NCBI GenBank assembly: GCA_017307735.1
Contig: JAFKGR010000004.1
Span: 186,001 to 250,000, forward strand
From: Chitinophagaceae bacterium
GTDB lineage: Bacteria > Bacteroidota > Bacteroidia > Chitinophagales > Chitinophagaceae
DNA length: 64,000 nt
Direction of reading: 5' to 3'
Shown: piece by piece, positions 53,657-63,685 of the stretch
Layout: each line of letters begins with the position of its first letter
Numbering within the stretch: position 1 is the first letter of the stretch
The notes under the pieces: generated by a model
Told to the model about the DNA's origin: nothing
The model's database searches: none
What the model saw: the letters and a program-made list of their open reading frames with translations, nothing else
Program-made: the position numbers and the translations under genes

Positions 53657-55504
53657 ATGAGCGATCCAATAAAACATGAGTGCGGTCTTGCGTTTATCAG
53701 GCTGCGCAAACCTCTCAGATATTATCATGAAAAGTATGGCAATGTCCTGTACGGATTAAACAAGCTGTACCTTCTGATGGAAAAACAGCACAACCGCGGG
53801 CAGGACGGAGCGGGGATAGCAACGGTAAAGTTAAATATGCCCGAGGGCAGCCCGTTTTTGTACAGGCTCAGGAGCATCGACAACCAGGCCATTGCTGATA
53901 TTTTTTCAAAGGTTTCATCACAGATTGCGGAAGTAAAAAGATACCATGCAGATATCGGGGATCACCCGGAACACATGAAAGGGCACATTGATGCACTTGG
54001 CGAACTGATGCTTGGACATCTCAGATATGGCACCCAGGGAAGGAACGCTGAAGAACTTTGCCATCCCTATATCAAGTGCCATACAAAGCCCGTCAGGAAC
54101 CTTGCTCTGGCAGGGAATTTTAACCTGGTAAATAAAGATGAACTTTTTGCACTCGTAAATAGTCCGCGGTCATCAACAGCAGGCGAGAGCGATCTGGCTG
54201 CAATGCTCGATGTGATTTATCATTTTTTGGTGTTGGCAGATGAAGCCAATCCGGAATGTGTGGACATGGCAAAGGTGTTGCGCAGCGCTGTGGCTTATTT
54301 TGATGGCGGTTATACATTTGGAGGATTGGTAGGCAACGGGTGCGGATTTGTGGTAAGAGACCCGCACGGAATCCGCCCTGCTTATTATTATTCAGATGAT
54401 GAGTTTATCGTAGCTGCCAGTGAACGGCCTGCCATTCGTACCGTTTTTAATGTGGGTGAAAACCATGTGAAGGAACTGATGCCGGGCAATGCGTTGATCA
54501 CTCAAAATGACGGTTCATTTTCCGTAGAAGAAATTATTAAACCTCTCGAAAGGAAAGCTTGCAGCTTTGAAAGGATTTATTTTTCAAGGGGCAGTGATGA
54601 AAAGATATATAATGAAAGGAAAGCCCTTGGCCATTCGCTCAGCGAAAAGGTTTTGAAAGCAGTTGACTATAACCTGAAGGACACTATTTTCTCTTTCATT
54701 CCGAATACGGCTGAAACAGCGTTTTACGGAATGGTGCAGGGTGCTGAAGATTACCTGAACCAGATCAAGATCAAACGCATCATGAGCTGGGGCAAAGATT
54801 ATGATGAAGGAAAACTGGCTGAACTGGTCAACCGCAGGATCCGGATTGAAAAGATTGCCATCAAAGATGTGAAGTTGCGAACATTCATTACGGAAGATAA
54901 AAGCCGCAATGAGATGGTGCAACATGTATATGATATTACCTACGGCACAGTAAGAAAAGGTGTGGATACATTGGTGGTTATTGATGATTCAATTGTCCGG
55001 GGCACAACGTTGCGGGAAAGCATCATCAGGATGCTCGGACGTTTGCAACCGAAGAGAATCATTGTGGTTTCATCGGCCCCGCAAATCCGTTACCCGGATT
55101 GTTACGGAATTGATATGAGCCGGATGAAAGAATTTGTTGCTTTCAGGGCAGCCGAAGCACTGTTGAAAGAATCGGGTAAAACCTGCCTGATGAATTCTGT
55201 TTTTGATTGTTGCAAGGAGTTGCAACGCAATAATAAATTACATACCGTCAACCTGGTAAAGGAAATTTACAAGCCATTTACCGCGGATGAAATATCACTT
55301 GAGATTGCAAAACTCGTTACACCGGAAAATTTTGAAATACCGGTTGAAGTAATTTATCAAACCGTAGAGGGGCTTCATAAATGTTGTCCTACCAACACAG
55401 GGGACTGGTATTTTACAGGTGATTATCCGACACCCGGAGGAAACAGGGTGGTCAATCAGGCATTCATGAATTACATGCAGGGAAAAAACGAAAGGAGTTA
55501 TTAA
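53657..55504 (+). CDS. PurF-like amidophosphoribosyltransferase, extended Bacteroidota type
   Basis: 615 residues, longer than typical PurF (about 470-510). N-terminal class II glutamine amidotransferase: short leader MSDPIKHE before Cys9 (GLAFIRL follows, propeptide-style as in B. subtilis PurF), HNRGQDGAGIA, and LGHLRYGTQG. C-terminal phosphoribosyltransferase: PRPP loop VVIDDSIVRGTT (about residue 440). It would make phosphoribosylamine from PRPP and glutamine. The extra length lies in an insertion of about 60 residues after residue 70 and at the C-terminus. It may be a second paralogue. Confidence 0.8.
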   Translation: MSDPIKHECGLAFIRLRKPLRYYHEKYGNVLYGLNKLYLLMEKQHNRGQDGAGIATVKLNMPEGSPFLYRLRSIDNQAIADIFSKVSSQIAEVKRYHADIGDHPEHMKGHIDALGELMLGHLRYGTQGRNAEELCHPYIKCHTKPVRNLALAGNFNLVNKDELFALVNSPRSSTAGESDLAAMLDVIYHFLVLADEANPECVDMAKVLRSAVAYFDGGYTFGGLVGNGCGFVVRDPHGIRPAYYYSDDEFIVAASERPAIRTVFNVGENHVKELMPGNALITQNDGSFSVEEIIKPLERKACSFERIYFSRGSDEKIYNERKALGHSLSEKVLKAVDYNLKDTIFSFIPNTAETAFYGMVQGAEDYLNQIKIKRIMSWGKDYDEGKLAELVNRRIRIEKIAIKDVKLRTFITEDKSRNEMVQHVYDITYGTVRKGVDTLVVIDDSIVRGTTLRESIIRMLGRLQPKRIIVVSSAPQIRYPDCYGIDMSRMKEFVAFRAAEALLKESGKTCLMNSVFDCCKELQRNNKLHTVNLVKEIYKPFTADEISLEIAKLVTPENFEIPVEVIYQTVEGLHKCCPTNTGDWYFTGDYPTPGGNRVVNQAFMNYMQGKNERSY

Positions 55505-55519
55505 AAATTCTGATCAGCT

Positions 55520-56011
55520 ATGAAAACACTTGTTTTAATCCGGCATGCCAAAAGTGGGTGGGGTCACATATACCAGAAAGATATGGAAAGGGTGCTTGAT
55601 GAAACAGGAAAAACTCAGGCTTCATTCATGGCTGAAAGACTTGCTCATTTGGGGATCGTTCCTGATGTTTTCCTTTCCAGTCCGGCAACCAGGGCTGTTG
55701 AAACAGCAGAATATTTTTTTAAACGATTCGGGTTGGATAAAAAAAATTTAAAGATAATTGACCGTTTGTATCAACCTCATATCTCTGATTTTTACGGAGC
55801 CATTGAATCCATTGACAATTCATTGCACACTGCACTTTTATTTTCCCACAATCCCGGCATTACTGAATTTATAAATCAATTCGATCGCAAATCTATCATC
55901 ATTATGAAGACTTGCAGCATGTATGGATTTAGGATAAAATCTGATCATTGGAAAGATTTAAGGATTGCGGATAAGGAATTTCTTTTTTATGAATCACCGG
56001 AAGGGGAATGA
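55520..56011 (+). CDS. SixA-like histidine phosphatase
   Basis: 163 residues. Catalytic RHAKSGWG at residues 8-15, the second conserved region LSSPATRAVETAEYF, and SHNPGITEF with the second catalytic His. This is the phosphohistidine phosphatase (SixA) branch of the histidine phosphatase superfamily. Lies 15 bp after the PurF-like gene, so co-transcribed. Confidence 0.88.
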   Translation: MKTLVLIRHAKSGWGHIYQKDMERVLDETGKTQASFMAERLAHLGIVPDVFLSSPATRAVETAEYFFKRFGLDKKNLKIIDRLYQPHISDFYGAIESIDNSLHTALLFSHNPGITEFINQFDRKSIIIMKTCSMYGFRIKSDHWKDLRIADKEFLFYESPEGE

Positions 56012-56105
56012 TGAAATTGTTTTAAGAAGATGTTTTTTCTTTATCTATCCCGCCAATAACTCTTCCTGAAATTATCGGGTTCTGTGCAATTACAAATGAT
56101 AACCT

Positions 56106-56747
56106 TCATCTATTTTCCAACCGCTTTATTTCATCGGCTATCTCCTCAACCACTTCCATGTTATAAATTGCTTTCTTATCACCGTTTTTTATTGAAAATA
56201 TATAAAAGACTTTACCCCCAAACTGTTCTGTAAATTGTTTGTGTGTTTCTTCCTGTATTTCTTTTTCTTTGAAAACTTCAGGTAATTGAGAGCTGTTACC
56301 AAACGAAATGGGTTTGATTTGAATCCCGATAAATCTTTCTGAAACTTTAATGAAAAAGTCAACATTAAATAATCTGTCCCATTCATCAGGCGCTGGTTCA
56401 ATCTTTACGTTCAGCAGATTTTGAAGTTGTCCATAAACAGTTTGGATTTCGGTGACGTAGCCATCGTATGTCCTGTCAATAACAAGATTTATCATATAGT
56501 TAATGCAATCTTGTTCGGTTACCTCAGAAACTTCAGATTGTATTACTTCGGTGATTTTAATGTAAAGCTTTTTGCCAAGTTCAATAAGGTGTTCCTCTGA
56601 TTTTACATTTGAAAAATAATATTTTCTCCACTCATCAATATCCTTGGGAGAGCACTTTCTTATAGATTCGGATGTAGGTCCCACATTTCTTTTAAAGTTC
56701 AGTTGGAACCGGTTCATCGCGCTGTTTAATATCCATTCTTTAGCCAT
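56106..56747 (-). CDS. MjaI-type restriction endonuclease
   Basis: 213 residues. The family pattern is visible at the start (MAKEWILNSAMNRFQLNFKR, NVGPTSESIRKC) and in the core IDRTYDGYVTEIQ, NVDFFIKVSERFIGIQIKPI, an Asp..Gln-x-Lys version of the PD-(D/E)xK site. MjaI recognises CTAG, so the same specificity is probable but unverified. It overlaps the methyltransferase gene by 8 bp; both are read leftward. Confidence 0.82.
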   Translation of the reverse strand: MAKEWILNSAMNRFQLNFKRNVGPTSESIRKCSPKDIDEWRKYYFSNVKSEEHLIELGKKLYIKITEVIQSEVSEVTEQDCINYMINLVIDRTYDGYVTEIQTVYGQLQNLLNVKIEPAPDEWDRLFNVDFFIKVSERFIGIQIKPISFGNSSQLPEVFKEKEIQEETHKQFTEQFGGKVFYIFSIKNGDKKAIYNMEVVEEIADEIKRLENR

Positions 56748-58035
56748 TGTTTCGATGGAGGAGGTCTAAAAATTTGACCTTGTATTTAAAATCAATATCA
56801 CGATCTACTTGTACCAGGCCGTTTTTAATTAAATGAGCGTTGATAAAGGTTTTATTTTCCAAATAGAGATAGCAGAGTAGGTGGTTTTCTTTGTCGTACT
56901 TTAAATTATCATATTTCAAAAAGACTCTTTTTCCTTTTGTTTTTTCAATAAGAAATGATTTTGCCTTCCCATTGATTAATGGGTCTTCTTTGATACCAAG
57001 AAGTTTTACGATGAGATCATTATTCAGACGGATTATTGCAGGACTGATAATTTCTTTAACTATGAAAAACTCTTCCCGTTGAGCAGAACCATTTTTGTCA
57101 ATCCTGGAGCCGAACTGAAGTTTCTTTATATCGACTTTGTTGTTAAGCCTTTGCGGATCCTTGAAAATATATGGTAGTTTTTGAATCTCTTTTTTGAAGT
57201 CAGTAGTAAGGGCTTCCTGTTTTGTGAATTCATAGGTTGTTCCATTCAAATCTTTCTGATGAACTTCCAGTTTTTTCTTTATGACCGGGATAAATTCCGG
57301 ATTAATTTCAAAACATAGTGAGTTTCTGTCTGTATTTCTTGCAGCCAGGGCAGTTGTACCACTTCCTGCAAAAGGGTCAAGAATAGTGTCACCAACAAAG
57401 GCGAACATTTTGATAAGTCGCCTTGGAAGTTCTTCAGGGAACATGGCAATATGCCCTGTTTGTCTTGCACCGGCAAAGCTCCAATGCCCTGCAAAAAATG
57501 TATTCCATTCCTCTGCTGTCATTTTGGAAAGTTCTTTCTGTTCTTTGGTTGGTTTTGGAGAGTCTCCGAGTTTTTTAAAAATGAGGATGAATTCATAATC
57601 GAGTTTAAGGATACCATTTCTCGGATAAGGATAGGATCCCATCTGAACTCCACCGCCTGTTGTGTGAGAGGTCGTAACTTTTTGCCAGATGACAGCTCCC
57701 ATGTAATCAAAACCGATATTCTCACAAAATTTAATGATCTCCTGGCGAATGGGAATGACTTTGTACCGCCCGTAATAAACAGCTCTGGCAAATTGATCTC
57801 CGATATTGACACATAATCTACACCCGTTATGAAGAACACGGTAACATTCTTTCCAAACCAGATTCAGGTTATTGATATAATTTTCATAACTATCGTTGAA
57901 CCCTATTTGATTGTCTGAACCATAATCTTTGAGCTGCCAATAGGGGGGCGAGGTGACAACCAGATGCACAGAATTATCGGGCAATTCAATCATTTGCCTG
58001 CTGTCTCCGTTTATTATTTTATGATGAGTTCTCAA
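56740..58035 (-). CDS. DNA methyltransferase (N4/N6) of the MjaI-type system, with C-terminal SNase-like domain
   Basis: 431 residues. Class beta order: catalytic TSPPY at residues 28-32, then SAM motif DPFAGSGTTALA near residue 220. Residues about 315-425 resemble a staphylococcal-nuclease (OB) domain: IVKLLGIKEDPL, KGKRVFLKYDNLKYD, LLCYLYLENKTFINAHLIKN and GLVQVD. The nuclease Arg/Glu positions (in LRLLGIDTPE-like and YGRxLAY-like motifs) are Lys/Asp and His here, so it is probably a binding module, not a nuclease. It protects host DNA from the overlapping endonuclease. Confidence 0.85.
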   Translation of the reverse strand: MRTHHKIINGDSRQMIELPDNSVHLVVTSPPYWQLKDYGSDNQIGFNDSYENYINNLNLVWKECYRVLHNGCRLCVNIGDQFARAVYYGRYKVIPIRQEIIKFCENIGFDYMGAVIWQKVTTSHTTGGGVQMGSYPYPRNGILKLDYEFILIFKKLGDSPKPTKEQKELSKMTAEEWNTFFAGHWSFAGARQTGHIAMFPEELPRRLIKMFAFVGDTILDPFAGSGTTALAARNTDRNSLCFEINPEFIPVIKKKLEVHQKDLNGTTYEFTKQEALTTDFKKEIQKLPYIFKDPQRLNNKVDIKKLQFGSRIDKNGSAQREEFFIVKEIISPAIIRLNNDLIVKLLGIKEDPLINGKAKSFLIEKTKGKRVFLKYDNLKYDKENHLLCYLYLENKTFINAHLIKNGLVQVDRDIDFKYKVKFLDLLHRNNG

Positions 58036-58150
58036 ACTTCCCTGTTTTCAGACTTCATTATGGCCAAATCTACCAAAAATGTTGGGTTGGTTGGAAAATC
58101 TCTGCCAATTAAAATCTAATCCTGCTATAAATCAGTTAGAATGTCACTTC

Positions 58151-59422
58151 CTACTTCAGCCTTCCCAGAGCCTTCCTCAGTTTTTCAAACATCTCCGGAA
58201 TATCTTCCTTTTTGCTGGTGCCCACACTCAATCTGTACCACGGAGAATTTTTTGATCCCCCAAAGGCATAAAACGGCACCAATCCCAGTTTGGCTTCATT
58301 CAGAATATAGGCCGTTACATCCTGCTGCGTTTGCAGGACATTTCCATCTGATGTTTTTTTGCCGGTAAGATTAATCTTGATGGCCATGTAAATGGCAGCT
58401 TCGGGTTTGCACGTGTCCACGTCGTAACCCTCTTTTTTCAATTGTTGAAAACCGTCGTAAATTTTTTGCAACCTCTCCTGAAGTTCTGAACGGAAATGAG
58501 AGAGGTGTGCATCCATTTCGTCATCTTCTTTTAAAAAAGCGGCTGTGGCGTGTTGCTCGGCCATCGGGCTCCATGCGCCGACGTGGCTGTTGATAGACCT
58601 CATTTTATTCAGCACTTTTTGTGGACCGAGCGCCCACCCGACTCTTACCCCTGTGGAAGCGAGCGCCTTGCTGATGCCGTCAATGTAGATGGTATAATCT
58701 TTCATTTCAGGATTGAGCGCAACGGGATTGTAATGGCGGGTATTGCCATAGGTCAGTGTCCAGTACATTTGGTCGTACAGAAGATACAGTTTCTTTTCAT
58801 TTTCTTTTCTGCGTGCGTTTTCTTCAAGGATCATGTCGCAGATTTTGCTGAGTTCTTCTTTGGTGAAAACAGTTCCTGTTGGATTCAAAGGTGAACACAG
58901 TGCTATCAGAACCGCATCGGAAATGTAAGGTTTGATTTCTTCGGCGGTTGGCATGAAGTTGTCTTCCGGTCTGGTTTCGATAACCTGGTGGCGGCCTCCG
59001 CAAAAATGGACATAGTGGTTGTTGTTCCAGCTTGGAACAGGATAAATGACTTTGTCGCCCTCATCAACAATGGCTCTGTAAACGCCGTAAATCAGCGGTC
59101 TGCCACCTGCACCGATCAACACTTCGTCGGGTGAATAATCCAATCCTTCATATTTTTTAATGAAATGGGTGACAGATTCTCTCAATGCTGCAATGCCATT
59201 TGCAGGCGGATAAGTTGTCTTCCGGTTTTTGTACGCCTCAATGATTAAGTCCTCAAAGCGTTGCGGAATAGGGAAGATGGAAGAATCAAAATCTCCAATG
59301 GTAAAATTGTAGATTTTATCTCCCTTGCTGATCTTTTCTTTTATTTCTCCACCGAGTTTTACTATTTCACTTCCGATTAAAGTTTGCGAAAGATGACTGA
59401 GAGGTGCAGTGTCATTGTTCAT
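58151..59422 (-). CDS. PLP-dependent aminotransferase, class I/II
   Basis: 423 residues. Fold type I: SPLNPTGTVFTKEEL, Asp-Tyr-type pocket LYDQMYWTLTY, and PLP lysine in DGISKALASTGVRVGWALG (about residue 245). It resembles aspartate/aromatic aminotransferases, but its substrate is unclear. Reads in the same direction as leuS, 56 bp downstream of it by direction of transcription. Confidence 0.88.
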   Translation of the reverse strand: MNNDTAPLSHLSQTLIGSEIVKLGGEIKEKISKGDKIYNFTIGDFDSSIFPIPQRFEDLIIEAYKNRKTTYPPANGIAALRESVTHFIKKYEGLDYSPDEVLIGAGGRPLIYGVYRAIVDEGDKVIYPVPSWNNNHYVHFCGGRHQVIETRPEDNFMPTAEEIKPYISDAVLIALCSPLNPTGTVFTKEELSKICDMILEENARRKENEKKLYLLYDQMYWTLTYGNTRHYNPVALNPEMKDYTIYIDGISKALASTGVRVGWALGPQKVLNKMRSINSHVGAWSPMAEQHATAAFLKEDDEMDAHLSHFRSELQERLQKIYDGFQQLKKEGYDVDTCKPEAAIYMAIKINLTGKKTSDGNVLQTQQDVTAYILNEAKLGLVPFYAFGGSKNSPWYRLSVGTSKKEDIPEMFEKLRKALGRLK

Positions 59423-59478
59423 AAATTATGTTTTAGGTGTAAATCGATCCCTGTAATTTAAGGAATTTATGGTTGTTG

Positions 59479-62271
59479 TTAAATGACGATGTTGATCATC
59501 CTGTTTTTGACGTAAATTATTTTTTTCACCGGTTTTTCTTCCACCCATTTCCGGATCACCTCATTTTCCAAAACCAGGCTTTCCACTTCGTGCTGGCCGG
59601 CATCCAGAGAAATGTTCATCGTTGTTCTCACTTTGCCATTGATTGAAACGGGGTATTGTTTTTCGTTTTCAATCAGATATTTCTCATCTGCCACCGGATA
59701 ATCCGCATCAATAACCGAGCCTGTATTTCCGGTCTGGTGATACAATTCTTCGGCAATGTGTGGTGCATAAGGGCTGAGCAGGATGAGGAAAGGAACCAAT
59801 ATTTCTTTCTTATGGCATTTCAAATCCGACAGCTCGTTGACACCGATCATAAAAGCGCTTACCGCCGTATTGAATGAAAACCGTTCGGTATCATCCGAAA
59901 TTTTCTTGATGGTTTTGTTCAACACTTTCAATTCCGCCGGTGTGGGGTTTTCATCTGTCAGAATGAGGCCTTTGTGCTCGTCATAAAACAGCCGCCACAA
60001 TTTTTTCAGAAAACGGTACACACCTTCTATGCCCTTGGTATCCCAGGGTTTGCTTTGTTCCACCGGGCCAAGAAACATTTCATACATCCTGAATGTATCG
60101 GCTCCGTATTGGGCCACCAGGTCATCCGGGTTGTCGACATTGAATTTTGACTTGGACATTTTTTCAGATTCTTCCTTCAGTTGAAGAAATGAATTATCGC
60201 CTGAACTTTGCCATTTGATTTCCGGAAAAGGAATTTCCGCTTCGCCTGATTTTACAAGTTCATCTAATTTTTTCTTTGAAATTTTTCCTGTGCCGTCCAC
60301 GAATTTGTGGCCATATTTAAATCTGAAAAATTTCTGATTGGTTTTATCCTTATCGTACGAAACAATTAGTTTATCCTCAACAGCAAAGAAATAAGACTTG
60401 GCCGTGATCATCCCCTGGTTGATGAGTTTTTTATATGGTTCATCAAATGAAATGAGGCCGGAATCGTACAGGAATTTTGTCCACATTCTGCTGTACAAAA
60501 GATGTCCGACTGCATGTTCCGTGCCCCCGATGTATAAATCCACCTGTCCCCAGTAATCTGTGGCTTTTCTGCCGGCAAATTCCCGGTCGTTGTGCGGATC
60601 GGTATAACGCAAAAAATACCAACTGCTACCTGCATAACCGGGCATCGTGCTTGTCTCTCTTTTTCCTTCTGCTGTATTTACCCAATCTGTGATATTGGAC
60701 AGAGGCCCTTCCCCATCTTTGCCGGGTTTGTAATGTTCAACGAATGGCAATTCAAGAGGCAGATCTTTTTCACTCAATTGTTTGGCAATACCGTCTTTCC
60801 AGATGATGGGGAAAGGTTCGCCCCAATAACGCTGGCGGCTGTAACCGGCATCTCTCATTTTGTAATTGACTTTCCGTTTGCCGAGGTGTAGTTCCTCTAT
60901 TTTATCAATCGCCACCGGCAAAGCCTTTTTCATCAGCATACCGTTAAGAAAATCCGATTTCTGAAGAATGGCTTCTTTGGTCGGATTGGCTTCTTTTCCT
61001 GTGAAGGCATCTCCGATGATATTCGTAATCGGAATATTGAAATGTGTGGCAAAATCAAAATCTCTCTGGTCGCCGCACGGCACAGCCATGATGGCTCCGG
61101 TACCATAACCAGACAGTACATATTCGGCTGTCCAGATGGGAACTTTTCTTCCGTCAAAAGGATTGATCCCGTAAGCTCCGGTAAAGCAACCTGTCACCTG
61201 TTTCACTTCTGACATGCGTTCGCGGTCGCTCCGGCTTTTCACATATTTCAGATATTCTTCAACCGTTTTTTTCTGTTCGGGTGTTGTAATTTTTTCTATG
61301 AGTTCATGTTCAGGTGCGAGAACGAGAAAATCCACCCCGAAAATTGTATCCGGACGGGTAGTATAAACTTTAATGTTTTTTTCTTCTTCACCGGCTGGCA
61401 TGTTAACCTTAAAACTTAGTTCTGCTCCTTCACTTCGTCCAATCCAGTTGCGCTGCATTTCCTTCATCGCTTCGCTGAATCCGATTTTTTCCAATCCGTC
61501 CAGGAGCCGGTCGGCATAAGCCGTAATTCTCAAAAACCATTGACGCATTTTCTTTTTCACCACCGGATATCCACCTCGTTCACTTACTCCATTTATCACT
61601 TCATCATTGGCAAGCACAGTGCCCAGCGCTTCACACCAGTTTACATCGCCATAAGATGAATAAGCCAAACGGAAATTCATCAGAAAATCCTGTTGTTGTT
61701 TTTCATCCATTGATTTCCATTCACCGGCAGAAAGGTCGAGGTCTCTGTTGTCCTGCAAATTTTTTGTGCCATGATCATTTAATTCTTTCAATAAAGTTGC
61801 AATGGGTTCGGCTTTATCTTTTCTTTTGTTGTACCAACTATCAAAGAGTTTTAGGAAAATCCATTGTGTCCATTTATAAAAATGCGGATCGCTCGTTCTG
61901 ACTTCTCTGCTCCAGTCAAAACAAAAACCGATTTTTTCCATCTGACTTTTGAAAGTTGAAATATTTTTTTCCGTCGTTACGGCCGGATGCTGGCCGGTTT
62001 CAAGGGCGTATTGTTCGGCGGGCAATCCAAAACTGTCGAATCCCATCGGATGCAGTACATTGAAGCCTTTCAGGCGTTTGTAACGGGCAAAAATATCGCT
62101 GGCGATATAACCGAGCGGATGTCCGACATGCAATCCTGCGCCGCTGGGATATGGAAACATATCGAGCACATAAAAGGGGGGCTTTTTTGAATCGTTGTTT
62201 ACCTGATAAATATGATTTTCATTCCAGTAATCCTGCCATTTTTTTTCTATTTCTTTAAAATTGTATTCCAT
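59479..62271 (-). CDS. leuS: Leucyl-tRNA synthetase
   Basis: 930 residues. HIGH-type motif HVGHPLGY (about residue 47), KMSKSK (about residue 720), class I core with a long editing domain (the TRPDTIFGVDFLV and DQRDFDFA segments) and the anticodon-binding C-terminus. Charges tRNA-Leu with leucine. First gene of a leftward pair with the aminotransferase. Confidence 0.97.
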   Translation of the reverse strand: MEYNFKEIEKKWQDYWNENHIYQVNNDSKKPPFYVLDMFPYPSGAGLHVGHPLGYIASDIFARYKRLKGFNVLHPMGFDSFGLPAEQYALETGQHPAVTTEKNISTFKSQMEKIGFCFDWSREVRTSDPHFYKWTQWIFLKLFDSWYNKRKDKAEPIATLLKELNDHGTKNLQDNRDLDLSAGEWKSMDEKQQQDFLMNFRLAYSSYGDVNWCEALGTVLANDEVINGVSERGGYPVVKKKMRQWFLRITAYADRLLDGLEKIGFSEAMKEMQRNWIGRSEGAELSFKVNMPAGEEEKNIKVYTTRPDTIFGVDFLVLAPEHELIEKITTPEQKKTVEEYLKYVKSRSDRERMSEVKQVTGCFTGAYGINPFDGRKVPIWTAEYVLSGYGTGAIMAVPCGDQRDFDFATHFNIPITNIIGDAFTGKEANPTKEAILQKSDFLNGMLMKKALPVAIDKIEELHLGKRKVNYKMRDAGYSRQRYWGEPFPIIWKDGIAKQLSEKDLPLELPFVEHYKPGKDGEGPLSNITDWVNTAEGKRETSTMPGYAGSSWYFLRYTDPHNDREFAGRKATDYWGQVDLYIGGTEHAVGHLLYSRMWTKFLYDSGLISFDEPYKKLINQGMITAKSYFFAVEDKLIVSYDKDKTNQKFFRFKYGHKFVDGTGKISKKKLDELVKSGEAEIPFPEIKWQSSGDNSFLQLKEESEKMSKSKFNVDNPDDLVAQYGADTFRMYEMFLGPVEQSKPWDTKGIEGVYRFLKKLWRLFYDEHKGLILTDENPTPAELKVLNKTIKKISDDTERFSFNTAVSAFMIGVNELSDLKCHKKEILVPFLILLSPYAPHIAEELYHQTGNTGSVIDADYPVADEKYLIENEKQYPVSINGKVRTTMNISLDAGQHEVESLVLENEVIRKWVEEKPVKKIIYVKNRMINIVI

Positions 62272-62396
62272 CCTTTAATCTGATTAAAACCTGTGTAGGG
62301 TACGAAGTAGCCACTTCTTTTTGTGAAAAATATGTTATTGATTAATTTTTTTATTTACCTGATGTAAGTTGTGGTACTTTAGCATTGTTGCAAATT

Positions 62397-62420
62397 GGGC
62401 ACAAAATTACTAAAGTGCCC
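62397..62420. promoter_or_regulatory. Inverted repeat between leuS and ftsX
   Basis: GGGCAC (62397-62402) and GTGCCC (62415-62420) flank 12 bp that contain TAATTTTG read leftward (-7-like element for leuS). It may be an operator in this divergent spacer. Confidence 0.35.
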
Positions 62421-62472
62421 TAAAAATGTAAAGCAGCAAAATTGTTTAACTCTTCAAGAATTTTGATTTAGA

Positions 62473-63351
62473 ATGGGGCAATCAAAAAGACAGTCCACAA
62501 GGCGTGGCAAATCTTCATACGTTTATGCAATTATCGGTGTTTCCCTGGTGCTGTTTTTGTTTGGAATGGTAGGATGGATTTTTGTGAATCTTCAAAAAAC
62601 AGGAAAATATTTTAAGGAGAATATCCAGTTTCATGCTTATATTTTTCCAACGGCCACATCGCAACAAATTGACTCGCTTAACAAATTCGTGGAAGCGCTT
62701 CCCTACGCTGTTCATGTTGAATATGTAACCAAGGAAAAAGCCATTGAAAGATACAATGCAGAGAATGATACCCTCTGGAAAACGTTGGCCATCAGCAATC
62801 CTTTGCCGGAAAGCATTGATTTTTATGTGAAGGAAAATTATGTGAATGAAGACAGCCTGAATATGATCAGCAAAATGCTGTTGGGAAAGTTCCCGACTAC
62901 CATTTCTGAATTTCAAACCCCGCAGGGAACGGTGGCCAGTGTCAGCAAATTTGTGAAAACCATTACGTGGGTTTTGCTTGCAGTGGCCATTTTGCTCAGC
63001 ATTCTTGTGATAGTGTCTATTGACAATACCATCCGGCTCTCTATGTACAGCAACCGGTTTACCATTAAAACGATGCAGATGGTGGGGGCCACACGAAGTT
63101 TCATTACACGGCCATTAAATGAAAGGGCGCTGTTAAATGGCCTGATTGCGAGCGTCATTGCCATTGCTGTTTTGATTGCCTGTATTGTAATGGCTGAAAA
63201 GTTTGTGCCGGCGCTCAAAGTATTGCACGACACAGGCAGTCTTTTATTGATCTTTTTGGGAATCAGTATTCTTGGAATTTTGATAACAGTTTTGAGTACT
63301 TACCGGTCGGCCATTAAATATTTAAAAATGAAATTGGACGATTTATACTGA
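62473..63351 (+). CDS. ftsX: Cell-division permease FtsX
   Basis: 292 residues with four membrane helices. First helix at about 17-38; extracellular (periplasmic) domain 50-150, then helices in WVLLAVAILLSILVIVSI, LIASVIAIAVLIACIVMA and LLIFLGISILGILITVLS. Partner of the ATPase FtsE, which is not next door; activates envelope hydrolases in division. Confidence 0.88.
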   Translation: MGQSKRQSTRRGKSSYVYAIIGVSLVLFLFGMVGWIFVNLQKTGKYFKENIQFHAYIFPTATSQQIDSLNKFVEALPYAVHVEYVTKEKAIERYNAENDTLWKTLAISNPLPESIDFYVKENYVNEDSLNMISKMLLGKFPTTISEFQTPQGTVASVSKFVKTITWVLLAVAILLSILVIVSIDNTIRLSMYSNRFTIKTMQMVGATRSFITRPLNERALLNGLIASVIAIAVLIACIVMAEKFVPALKVLHDTGSLLLIFLGISILGILITVLSTYRSAIKYLKMKLDDLY

Positions 63352-63385
63352 TTTTCGCATAATTACTTAACATTGTAATTCATTT

Positions 63386-63670
63386 ATGAAGAACGAGATT
63401 AAACCGGTTAAAAAAGGGAATAAACCACAACCTCACACAGGACCCAAACTTGTTTTGTTTGGAAGGGAAAATGTCAAAATAATGATCATTGGAGCTATCA
63501 TTATAGCCCTCGGATTTATTTTGATGGCCGGCGGAAAGAGCAGCAACCCTAATGTATATGATTACAAAGCCATTTATAGTTTTCAAAGAATCACATTGGC
63601 TCCAATTTTAATTGTCGGGGGTTTGGTGGTGGAGATTTTTGGTATTATGAGAAAACCCAAGACAGAATAA
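63386..63670 (+). CDS. DUF3098 family membrane protein
   Basis: 94 residues. A basic N-terminus, then two hydrophobic helices (IMIIGAIIIALGFILMAGG and TLAPILIVGGLVVEIFGIM) separated by SSNPNVYDYKAIYSFQR. The length and the ALGFILMAGG segment fit DUF3098, of unknown function and often between ftsX and uppP in Bacteroidota. Confidence 0.82.
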   Translation: MKNEIKPVKKGNKPQPHTGPKLVLFGRENVKIMIIGAIIIALGFILMAGGKSSNPNVYDYKAIYSFQRITLAPILIVGGLVVEIFGIMRKPKTE

Positions 63671-63685
63671 TACATTTCAGATTTC

